Assembly (NCBI GenBank): GCA_015698045.1
Contig: BLAL01000197.1
Coordinates: forward strand, 806,001 to 870,000
From: Rhizophagus clarus
Lineage: Eukaryota; Glomeromycota; Glomeromycetes; Glomerales; Glomeraceae
Direction of reading: 5' to 3'
DNA length: 64,000 nucleotides
The notes beneath the pieces were generated by a model. It made no database searches and was not told where the DNA came from. It saw only the letters and a program-made list of their open reading frames with translations. Positions 54,286 through 64,000 of this stretch are shown piece after piece. Each line of letters begins with the position of its first letter. Within the stretch, counting starts at the first letter, position 1. A program made the translations under genes and the position numbers.

Positions 54286-55533
54286 ATCAGAACACTGAAC
54301 AATGCAGTATAGTACAGGTCTCTTTATTAGATTAATTTGATAACGTTAGTCAGACGTGTATTATTTTATTTAATAACTGACTAACATTATCATAATTCTG
54401 GCCCTGAAAAAATGCGAAGTAAATTTTTGCACCATCTATAATAACGTAGTACCTATACACGGAAAAATCTCTTGATTAAAATTATGATATAGAAAGGTAA
54501 AAATTAAATAAATAATCAAATTATTTCTCAAAAATTTTATTTCTATTAGTTTTATTTTGACTCATACAAGTGCCTTTGTATTGTATTTTTGTTTATGATT
54601 TTCTAATAGCCACTTAGTTGATTTAAGTCATGCTATTTTTAACCACATGCATTTGTTATTTGTTTATGAAATTCCGTGAACTATGAGCTGCTCAGGACCC
54701 AGAAAATCTTAGGTAGGTTCCAAGTTATATACAATTTGGCAAAAATCATGAAAAGCTTTCCATTTTAAATAGTGCTAGTCAGTAAATTATTTTCTTATTT
54801 AGGAACTGGCTGATGTTAATTTAGCTTAGAAATTATTAGGGCTTATAGAGAATTTACTTTGGCTGGATCTTACCTATATACAGTAGCTTGGCATGCATAC
54901 AATATTGAATAATGAGGATTTTTGGCGTTTTACTCAAATTCAACTTCCTTTTACATAATATTTAACGGCATGATTAAAATAATACTTTAAAGATACAAAA
55001 GGGATCATACGGTCAATTGCCAAATCATTTCTTTTTTTATAATAATTTTATATTGATATTTAATATTTTATAATAAGAAAAATCATTAACTGAATCTGAC
55101 CAGATTTCTTCTAAAGTTACGCATTGTTGAACTATGTGGATATTTCTTTACGAAAATCTATACCATCACTTGAACAACAATGTGAACAATTAATTATCAA
55201 ATGTTATTGCCTCTATTAATACAGTAATAATGAGGACAAAATGTTGTTGATGATAAAATCTCTCCTAATTTTATTTCTCCTCCTACTACTCCAATTTATA
55301 TTTAAGCTTGTTTGAAAATCATTTCAATTTTAACATCGATTGAAATTTTGGTTCCTGAAGATCAAAAATTTTTTTTTTATTATTCTTTATTATGAACGCC
55401 AAAGATGAAACTAACCATTAAGTCTGTATTCTTTTTAAACATATAAAATACATCTATACATATAAATCACTGTATTTCAAGTATCCAAAAACAAAATAAA
55501 AACAAAAACAAAGAAAAAACTATTAATAACTAT
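54286..55533. other. Non-coding spacer
   Basis: Nothing recognisable over 1.2 kb. Confidence 0.4.
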
Positions 55534-56017
55534 CTAAACTAATAATAAATCCTTGTATAGAGTATCATCGCCATACTCTTGATCTGGAGTCGCTAGCACT
55601 TTTTGTAACAAATTTTGATCTGTATAATGACTCCCCTCTATGTGGTTCCTTTTGTTGAACTCATTCATTTGATCTTCTTTTACACTCAGATCATTCAGTA
55701 ACCTAGACATACACGTATCGTTGATATGATAAAACTTGATCAACTATACCTGTGTTTAATGGACTACCTTTGAATTCTCTAAAAAGCGTGTATCTTGATT
55801 AGGGTTCTGCACGGATCAGATCGGATCAGATTTTACCAGATTTAAATCTGATCTGACGGATCTGGATCTATCAATTTTAAATCCAGATCCATAATTCGGA
55901 TATATATTTGACATCTGAATCTGATCCGCAGACCTAAATTTAAAATCTGGATCCAATTTGAGTTTGATCTGAATCTGACTTGAATCTGATCCAAATCCGA
56001 CCAAATTCAGATTTAGA

Positions 56018-57345
56018 TAACAATAAAAAAACGATTTTACGCTTTTTTAAAATCGTTAACAGTTAATAAAAAAATGATTCTACGTTTTTTTTAAAAAATC
56101 ATTTTAATGAAAGAATGATTTTTAACATATTTTTTAAAAATCGTTTTAATAAAAAAACGATTTTTAACGGTATTTTTAAAATCGTTTTAATAAAAAATGA
56201 TTTTTAACAGTATTTTTAAAATTGTTTTAATAAAAAAATGATTTTTAACGGTATTTTTAAAATCGTTTTAATAAAAAATGATTTTTAACAGTTTTTTTTA
56301 AAATCGTTTTAATGAAAGAATGACTTTAACAGTTCTTTTTAAAATCATTTTAATAAAAAAACAATTTTAACGGTTTTTTTAGAATCGTTTAATAAAAAAA
56401 AACGATTTTATGTTTTTTTTCAAAATTGTTTTAATAAAAAACGATTTTACGCTTTTTTAAAATCGTTTAATAAAAAAAACCAATTTTACGTTTTTTTAAA
56501 ATCGTTTTAAATAAAAAAAATGATTTACATTTTTTAAAAAAATTGTTTTAGTAAAAAAACGGTTTTTAACGTTTTTTTTTAAAAAAATCGTTTAATAAAA
56601 AACAATTTTAACTTTTAAAAAAAATTGTTTAATAAAAAAATGATTTTACGCAGTTTTAAAATCGTTTAATAAAAAAAAATGATTTTACGTTTTTTTTTAA
56701 AATTGTTTTAATGAAAGAATGACTTTAACAGTTCTTTTTAAAATCGTTTTAATAAAAAAATGATTTTAACGGTTTTTTTAGAATCGTTTAATAAAAAAAA
56801 TGATTTTACATTTTTTTCAAAATCGTTTTAATAAAAGTACATATTTTTTCAAAATCGTTTTAATAAAAGTACGTATTTTTTTCAAAATCGTTTTAATAAA
56901 ACGATTTTACGTTTTTTTAAAATCGTTTAATAAAAAAAAATGATTTACATTTTTATTTAAATAGTTTTAATGAAAAAACAATTTTAACAGTTTTTTAAAA
57001 ATTGTTTAATAAAAAACAATTTTAACTTTTTTTTAAAAAAATTGTTTAATAAAAAAACGATTTTTAACTGTTTTTTTAAAATCGTTTTAATAAAAAAAAT
57101 GATTTTACGCTTTTTAAAATTGTTTAACAAAAAAAAAATGATTTTACGCTTTTTAAAATCGTTTAACAAAAAAAAAATAATTTTAATAAAAAAAATGATT
57201 TCAACGTTTCTTTTAAAAATCGTTTTAATAAATAAAAAATGATTTTAACGGGTTTTTTCTAAATCGTTTAATAAAACAAAACGATTTAACATTTTTTCTA
57301 AATCGTTTATTTAAAAAACAATTTAACGTTTTTTCCATTAATAAA
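56018..57345. repeat. Array of AAAATCGTTTTAATAAAAAACGATTTT hairpin-type units
   Basis: More than 20 degenerate units of roughly 50-65 bp. Each contains AATCGTTT and AAACGATT arms around a short A-rich centre, joined by TTTAACGGTTTTTT-type linkers. Each unit can fold on its own and pair with its neighbours. Confidence 0.85.
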
Positions 57346-57364
57346 TGGTATTATTCAAAAAAAA

Positions 57365-57612
57365 TGCCGATTTCAGCATTTTTTTTCATAAAGTAATATG
57401 AAAAACTGCCATTTTGGCATGTTTAATAGGTCGCGATTCTGTTCCAGCATTTTTTTTGAAATTTTATAAATAAAAACATGGAATTGCCTGTTCTGATGTT
57501 TGTTTTTTGCAACTTGGTATGTAAAAAATGCTAGAACCATCTGTTCCGGTGTTTCTTTTGCAACTTCATATATATAAAATGCCAGAATTATCTGTTCTGG
57601 CATTTTCTTTTG
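57365..57612. repeat. Array of TGCCAGAA...TTCTGGCA hairpin-type units
   Basis: Four to five units with TGCCA/CTGGCATTTTTTTT arms linked by a TTGCAACTT...ATAAA spacer. A second, unrelated hairpin family inside the same element. Confidence 0.75.
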
Positions 57613-58447
57613 CAAATTTATAACTGGATTAATAGATCTTATGATCCGATCCAGATCTGGCAGATCTGATCCGGATTCAATTCGACAGATTCAGATTATA
57701 CAATTTCAAATCTGAATCCGAACTTTGGATTCAAATTTGGAATCTGAATCTGATCCGCAGATTATAATACTATAATCTGATCTGGATCTGACCAGATCGG
57801 ATCCAGATCAGATCTAATCGGATTGGATTTTTTGCGGAACCCTAATCTTGATATATGTCAAATCTTTTAGGTGACATTTCTCCTGGAAATATTTTGGCTA
57901 CGCATCGATGTTTTCCATCTGATAATAACGTAAAATGACCACCGTGGAATAATTTCTTTTCTTCTTCTATAAATAAAATAACCTTACAATGGATAGTTTT
58001 ATACTTATGCTGCTGTTTATCGAAAGTTCACAAATATAGCCAACATCTTATTTGATGAGTTTCATTATATCCTCATCCGGTATTCTACTGGGTATATCAT
58101 ATATAATAAGGTCATGTGATGCTAGCAAACTATAAAGCATATAATTTTTATTACCATAAAAGCATTTCTGGAAGGGGATAGATTTTCAACATGCAACGTA
58201 CAAACTCCCCTGTTGAAAATCTTCAGCTTACAAAAAAAGAACTTTACGCTCTACTACTAAGTCCGAAATTATTAATGCAACAACAAAAAATAAAAAAAGT
58301 GACAACTATACTAGTATCACTGACGAAAGTATTGCGAAAGATACCTATTCAATAGAAGAAGAAGGTGAAAATAGTGATGATACTATTAAACCCAACCGTC
58401 AAAATAAACGCAACAAAACCAAGGAAGACAACTCTAAGGATGTTAAC

Positions 58448-60268
58448 ATGCAAGAAACTAGTCATCCTATTTCCTCGGAACAAGATGTCCCTGACGTTTC
58501 AGTAAATGAGACCTTACAAATATTACATAAAGAAACATCAAATTCTAGTCAATCTAGTCAACACACCTTAAACGACTCTATTCATAGTCCTAACAACAAT
58601 ACTACTTCTTCACCCACCAACGAAGGTCAATCACATGACCAAGGGAATTCTCAAGATTCGATGAACAAAGAAACTCAAGATCAGCATAACATTAACACTA
58701 ATAAGGATACGATCATGCTTGACACTAACGATGAATTTACCACTTATGGAGGACAACATAACTATGCGGTCTTCACCTTCCTAAAATCATTTAAATCATA
58801 TGAAAATGATCCTGAAGGCGTTATTAATCTAATCAGAACATGTTTCCATGCAAATGATTCGTTCATTGGTGTTTCATCTCGTCCTGTAATCATAGGACAA
58901 ATTCCTTTATTGATTTTAAGATTTAACAACAAAACATATGCTGATGCATTACACAACACATTTAATGATAAGTTAAAAGTCACGTTTTACAAATTTGACG
59001 AAGAAACTGTCAATCTTCAAATTGCTAACTATTTAGAAAATATTGATAAAAAAACTATTAAACTAGTAGACATAGAAGCGAATTTCCCCACAGAAACTAT
59101 AATCACTGTTTTTAAAAATGCTTATGGACCAATAGAAAAAGTCCAAGAAATTTTCAAAAGACCTTTTATAAAAACTCAATCAACTTTCAACAACAATGCC
59201 TCCAATCAACGTCAACAAAGACAAAGAAGTAATAATAGCAAACCAACAAAAAAACAACTCCTCATTACGTTTAAAAATCAATCCTCTGTTGACAACATTT
59301 TTGGCAATAACATTTGGTACAAAACTATTGACCACATCAACATACGCATTCTTCCCGCCAATCAAACATCGGAAGAATATATCAAAAGAACTGAATGCAG
59401 CTACAAAATCACAGGCATTCCTCTAAACGCCACTTCTCAAGACCTTAAACCCATACTCACCAAAATAGGTGCTTCATCATGCTCATTCACAACTCCGCCA
59501 CACAGACAAAGCTTCAAAATAGCTTACGCCTACATACCTAAATCAAAATTTATTAACAACTATACGAAATTCAACGTTTTCAACACCACTATATACGTCT
59601 TTCCATCTACACATAACAAATCATGTACAATATGTGGAAACCCATCTCACGAATATCAGACATGTGATAAAAAATCTGATAATAATCCAGCACAATCCCG
59701 TCCCTTCAAAAAATCATTAATCAATCGTAACTCCAACAATAAAATCTCTTTGAACTCAGATATAACAAAAAAATTTAAACATCTCCTCACTGGCAATTTT
59801 ACCACATTCAACAATGAACAACCGTTGAAACATAAACTCCAACCAATCATGAAACCACACATACAACCTCATATACCTAGTCAATTACAAAGACCAATGA
59901 ATACAGACAACTGGGATACCCCTTTGATGGAATTACAATCAGAAATTAACACACTTAAAGCATCGCTAAAGGATGCTCATGCTAAAATCTCTACTCTATC
60001 TCAAGAAAACAAAGATCTTAAAAATCAGATCACAAAATTACAAACAGACATTCTTAATAATCATAAAGTTACTATTTCAATCAAAGAACAAAATTCTCGT
60101 GTTGAAATGAAACAAGATCACATTCTTGAACAAATTAACAATCTCTTCGTACAATTAGGAGTCACTGAAGAGGACAATCGATCTGACATTAATGACATGA
60201 GTGATAACGCCAGTCAATCTACTTACGAATACAGTGATGATACACACATGACATACAGTTTACAATGA
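58448..60268 (+). CDS. LINE ORF1 protein (zinc knuckle, coiled coil)
   Basis: A 606-residue nucleic-acid-binding protein that would coat LINE RNA. Residues 1-90 are Ser/Asn/Gln-rich and disordered. The middle has two RRM-like segments (HNYAVFTFLKSFKSYENDPE; CSYKITGIPLNATSQDLK ... KIAYAYIPKSKF). A CCHC knuckle lies near residue 395 (CTICGNPSHEYQTC), and a coiled coil near 500-580 (LQSEINTLKASLKDAHAKIS). The frame is open upstream of this ATG back to a TGA near 58214, reading KKSDNYTSITDESIAKD, so the true start may be further 5' and lost by a one-base shift relative to ATG 58191. Intact from this ATG on. Confidence 0.8.
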   Translation: MQETSHPISSEQDVPDVSVNETLQILHKETSNSSQSSQHTLNDSIHSPNNNTTSSPTNEGQSHDQGNSQDSMNKETQDQHNINTNKDTIMLDTNDEFTTYGGQHNYAVFTFLKSFKSYENDPEGVINLIRTCFHANDSFIGVSSRPVIIGQIPLLILRFNNKTYADALHNTFNDKLKVTFYKFDEETVNLQIANYLENIDKKTIKLVDIEANFPTETIITVFKNAYGPIEKVQEIFKRPFIKTQSTFNNNASNQRQQRQRSNNSKPTKKQLLITFKNQSSVDNIFGNNIWYKTIDHINIRILPANQTSEEYIKRTECSYKITGIPLNATSQDLKPILTKIGASSCSFTTPPHRQSFKIAYAYIPKSKFINNYTKFNVFNTTIYVFPSTHNKSCTICGNPSHEYQTCDKKSDNNPAQSRPFKKSLINRNSNNKISLNSDITKKFKHLLTGNFTTFNNEQPLKHKLQPIMKPHIQPHIPSQLQRPMNTDNWDTPLMELQSEINTLKASLKDAHAKISTLSQENKDLKNQITKLQTDILNNHKVTISIKEQNSRVEMKQDHILEQINNLFVQLGVTEEDNRSDINDMSDNASQSTYEYSDDTHMTYSLQ

Positions 60269-60446
60269 AGGAGAAATAATTTTCAATGAAGAAAACATAG
60301 ACATAACAGAGTTACCATCATTAAATTCTAATAATCAAACAACTCCGACACACTTCTCACTTCTACAACGCACAGCACAAAGTTTTGGCTTTGAAAATAA
60401 TTAATTTCTCACCTCCATCATTGTGTATTTATGATAGTACAACAAA

Positions 60447-63400
60447 ATGATGAACTTAAATAATAACAATACCTTAATTATTGATAACTCTAGTCATTCT
60501 TTTAACACGCATACTTCCCACCCCACACTTCGTCCCTTCATCAACCTCGACGACAAATACAACTCCCTAACCTATACATCTGATGATCAATCAGACTATC
60601 TTAAAATAGGTACCATAAACATCCAAGGCGCCTATCAATCAAAAATAGACAACATAATTTTATACTTTACTACATATAACTTTGACATCTTAACACTTAC
60701 TGAAACAGGTCTTCATACACCCCACACACATAACAATATACAAATTATTAATCATCCAGACAACAAATCTAAACTTTACATTATACACGACACCAACGGT
60801 GAACATAAAGGCACTGGGGTCGCTATTATTCTTTCAAAGAAATTATTCAAACATTTTATAACCTGCACTTTCCTCAATGGTAGACTACTCCATATCACAC
60901 TAAAATTCAAACCACATATTAGTTTAAACATAATAGCAGCATATTTACCTGCCAACCCCTCTTCCAATCATCATCATGACTCCCGTTCAATATATTATAC
61001 AAAACTTTTACAAATTATTAACTCGATTATTTCATCTGATAAATCACACACAATAATATTAGGTGATTTTAACACTGACCTTGATTCGATCAATAACAGA
61101 TCTTCTATCGATTCAAACTTCAAATTTATCAAATTATTAAGAACCTTCCAATTCTATGACCTTTCAGAACATCATAATTTATCACAAGACAAACCCCCTA
61201 TCACACATCGTTCCCATCGTATAGATGGAATATTCTGTTCACCACAAACCATACAAACTACAATTCACTCAAACACGGTTCCCATCCCAAGTTCCTTTTT
61301 CACAACTGATCACAAAATTGTTTATTCTTTCCTATATTCCAATTCATTCATAAAGTCAAAACATTCTAAATCTAAATCACAAAATAATTCACAAACCCGT
61401 ACCTATATACCATACAAACACCTCAGCGCTAAATGCTGGGAACCTTATAAGGAAGCATCTAAATCGGCCTTTGATCAAATTAACATTACAGCTGATACAC
61501 CTAAAATACTCTTAGACAAATTATGGGAAGACTTTTCTGACGCTATTTCTGAACTTAAAGAGAATTGTTTACCAAAACGGAAAAGACCACTAGATCCTAC
61601 TTTACCACCGTTAAAGATCCGCCAACTATATAACAATATTTTTAAATTACAAAATATTAAACAAATATTCAATACTTCTTGAATTAAAAAAATTATTTGT
61701 TTCACTAACAACTTAGATCCTAACTCCTTTCAAGATATAACTTTGATTCCTGACGTTAAATGGATGGAATATTTTACTCGCAACTGGACGCATCAAAGAT
61801 TCCTGCTCAACCTAACTCACAAACTTAATAAATATAACAGCAATCAAATTAACTTCACTTGGCCAAAAGTCATCACCAAACATAACTACACTGACGTATG
61901 ATATTATATACGTCTAATGTTACAACTTTACCAACAACTTTACAAAGATCAAAAAACAAAATGGTCAACTGACAGAATCAATTATTTTATTGAAAGAAGA
62001 AACTCTGATCTCAGCAACAATCAAAATCGAATGTTAAATTCTCTATTAAATAGAAAACCACGTCACATAACATTAGATAGACTAATCTATACACCAGAAG
62101 GTTCTGACACACCTGTATATACCACTAAAGCTCAAACAATAGCTGAACAAGCTAGACTCCATTTTCAAACCCATGCTGGTTCAACTTCTTCCGCCGTCTA
62201 TAATTCTGTAGAAGATCTTTCTGAACCATGGAAACAAGAATACCTACCAATACCATACATTGACGCAAACTGGTGGTCCACGTTTGATTCTCCTATCACG
62301 ATGGATGAATTATTAAATACGTTAAAAATTTTACCAAACAACAAGGCGCCTGGTCCTTCAGGGATAACCTATGAAGACATTAAACATTTACACCCTTCAA
62401 TTTTATTAAAACTAACGACCTTCTTCAATTTATGTCTTAGACATATAACTTTACCTAAAGCGTGGAAACAAGCACTCATTTTTCCCATTCCGAAACTATA
62501 TGAATGGGAATATCTCTTATCAAATACGCGTCCTATAACCTTATTGGAAACACCACAAAAAATACTCTATTCTATCATTACCCAACGTCTTAATAACATC
62601 CTTTCAAAACATAATTTATTACAACATAATAATCATGCAGGATTAAAAGGTCAATCTACTTATGAACCACTTGTCAACATTCAACATGCGATAGAATCTG
62701 TGAATTTTAATAATCAATACAAACGTTCTTCAAGAAACAAACAAGATTTATGGATTGCGATCCAAGATCTCAGTAAAGCATACGACAGAGTAGACATTCG
62801 GCTCCTCCGTCTTTCTCTTTTACGTCTAAAAATCCCTCAAGCTATAACAGATTTTATATGTCAAACCTTTTCCGATCGCTTTAATCAAGTGATATTACCA
62901 AATTAAACGTTGTCAACTCCTTTTCTTATGTTACAAGGAATAGATCAAGGCCACACCATTTCTCCACTGTTGTGGGTTATTTATTATGATCCGTCTTATC
63001 AATCGTCACCACTCATTACTTGGATACACGGTCTCTATCAAACATATTCGCAACGTATACTCTCCACAGACTGATAACATTTACGAATACACCAACTGCG
63101 TCAATGGTTACCTTGATGACACCACGTGGTGCTCGAACTCTTTAGAGTCATTAAATACAATGCTAAATCTTGCAAATTCTTTCTATAAATTAGCTAATAT
63201 TAAAGTTAATCTTAACAAATACAAAATCATGACTACTGTTCGAAATCACAACGGCTCTTGCATCATCACTTTAGACTCTCAACAATTTTCTATTCCAATC
63301 ACCTCGATTCAAAGTTCTGAAAGAATCTTGGGAGTTCAATTTAACCCTTTAAATCGTCAAAAACCTATTATTAAAAAATTAAAACAAACGATTAATCACA

Positions 63401-64000
63401 TTTATCATACCCTTATATCAAAGCGTCTTACACACGATCATATTAGATATATCGTCAACAGAGTACTTATTCCTCGTCTCGAATACCAAATGCAATTCAG
63501 CATCCTCACCTATAACCAATGTAATTCCTTACTTAGACCTATTAAACGTCTATACAAAAACTCTTTATCTCTCCCTCTCTCAACACCTGATCAGATTTTA
63601 TACAACTCTTTTTTTCCTAGTATTATTAGTTTGTTTGACAATCAATTAAAAGCACAGTCTAGCTTAGTTACTGTCATATTTAATAACCCTTCCCTTTCTA
63701 TATTAGCTATCTATAAACTTTATCAAACTTTATACGAATTATGGCTTCCATTTTTTCCATTAGATATAACTCCATTTTATAACACTGTCAAAAAACCTAC
63801 TTATTTAACAAAGATCATTCGTCTCCTGAATGAATACAATTTTAATTTCCTTCCCAATTTTTCACTATCTACTATAGGTGGTTCCACCCCAATCCGCAAT
63901 TATATTGATAACCTTACTACTAACGATATTCAATCATTACGCAACAAACGTATTTTATTTATAGATCAAGTAGTATCACCTGATGGATATTACCTTTTAA
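60447..64000 (+). pseudogene. LINE ORF2: APE endonuclease and reverse transcriptase (decayed, partial)
   Basis: The first 411 residues carry the endonuclease: IGTINIQG, LTETGLH, GTGVAIILSKK, IIAAYLPANP, ILGDFNTDLDS, SHRIDGIF and TTDHKIV, i.e. the Asn, Glu, Asp-x-Asn and Asp-His landmarks of APE. The same frame then meets TGA at 61681 and TGA near 61899, continues with the RT fingers and palm (LNRKPRHITLDRLIYTP, LPNNKAPGPSGITYEDI, FPIPKLYEWEYLLSNTRPI, NHAGLKGQSTYEPL, IQDLSKAYDRVD), a TAA at 62904 and GIDQGHTISPLLW. It then shifts by one base near 62986 to an open frame holding the catalytic YLDDTTW and the thumb, running to the window edge. Three stops and one shift: this copy is dead. Confidence 0.87.

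Larger units (their letters stand above)
55800..57844. mobile_element. hAT-like element, 2,045 bp, hairpin-array interior
   Basis: Termini TAGGGTTCTGC and (minus strand) TAGGGTTCCGC are flanked by the perfect 8-bp repeat ATCTTGAT (55792-55799, 57845-57852). Sub-terminal regions on both sides are dense in GATCYGGATC/CAGATC words. There is no transposase; the interior is two arrays of short hairpin units. Non-autonomous, probably mobilised by a hAT transposase elsewhere. Confidence 0.9.
55534..58170 (-). pseudogene. Older coding remnant split by a hAT-like element
   Basis: On the minus strand, right of the insertion (58170-57853), protein-like text reads ASHDLIIYDIPSRIPDEDIM, DVGYICEL, a shift, then KQQHKYKTIHCKVILF, HFTLLSDGKHRCVAKIFPGE and SPKRFDIYQ. 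The element interrupts it at ATCTTGAT. Left of it (55799-55534) are ENSKVV and a final 69-codon frame LLNDLSVKEDQMNEF ... LYKDLLLV ending at 55534. The first part resembles RNA-binding ORF1-type proteins of fungal retroelements (pattern YDIP...HKYKTI...), from memory only. Stops and shifts make it non-functional even without the insertion. Confidence 0.4.
58191..64000 (+). mobile_element. LINE (non-LTR retrotransposon), 5' part, cut by window end
   Basis: Two ORFs in LINE order: ORF1 with a zinc knuckle and coiled coil, then ORF2 with APE-type endonuclease and reverse transcriptase. The plus strand is rich in A and C and poor in G, unlike neighbouring host genes. The 5' boundary is not defined; an ATG at 58191 opens a short frame offset by one from ORF1. 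The 3' end lies outside the window. Confidence 0.88.

Noticed and set aside
56984..57242. Lys/Phe/Ile-rich frames on both strands
   Set aside because: Produced by the hairpin-unit array of the hAT-like element.
1..64000. tRNA, rRNA or snRNA genes
   Set aside because: I looked for tRNA B-box (GGTTCGAATCC-like) and rRNA core words on both strands and found no convincing match. A covariance-model scan would settle it.

Overview
The window looks like nuclear DNA of an arbuscular mycorrhizal fungus of the Rhizophagus type (Glomeromycotina). The evidence is extreme AT richness, short GT-AG introns (70-80 bp), and the gene content: kinase-less Sel1-repeat proteins, F-box proteins with LRR-like tails, a BTB-BACK-TLDc protein, a propeller-ion-channel fusion, and very many decayed transposons. 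The species is an inference from family content, not from a marker gene.

Layout. 1-3185: 3' half of a Ty3/gypsy retrotransposon (integrase, a decayed overlapping ORF, an antisense coiled-coil ORF, polypurine tract, 447-bp LTR). 3186-9364: non-coding, dominated by a 3.9-kb satellite of about 45-bp AT-rich units. 9365-17560: a Sel1 gene, a decayed SAM-like family gene, a BTB-TLDc gene with one intron, a wrecked Polinton/Maverick-type DNA polymerase B and an HMG-box scrap. 18253-25238: a 6,986-bp DNA transposon with 42-bp terminal inverted repeats and a perfect 9-bp target duplication. It carries a C2H2-like gene, an inverted pseudogene copy of it, a candidate transposase of a family I know only as uncharacterised, and a further decayed gene. 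25442-32904: three more Sel1 paralogues, one with a hAT-like element in its promoter, a Helitron-like purine-rich element and an interstitial telomere tract. 33385-43957: F-box paralogues (two intact, two broken) with a Mutator-like MITE and a short poly(A) retrocopy. 44351-45254: a frameshifted Sel1 copy. 46898-51351: a five-exon ion-channel gene. 51352-57852: non-coding, with two hAT-like elements whose interiors are arrays of hairpin units, one of them splitting an older coding remnant. 58191-64000: a LINE (ORF1 with zinc knuckle; decayed ORF2 with APE endonuclease and reverse transcriptase) running off the right edge.

There is no operon-like organisation. Intact host genes (four Sel1, two F-box, one BTB-TLDc, one channel) belong to families that are greatly expanded in these fungi, and they sit among nested mobile elements. 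The element at 18253-25238 is the most interesting object, because it links an uncharacterised protein family to DNA transposition through clean termini.
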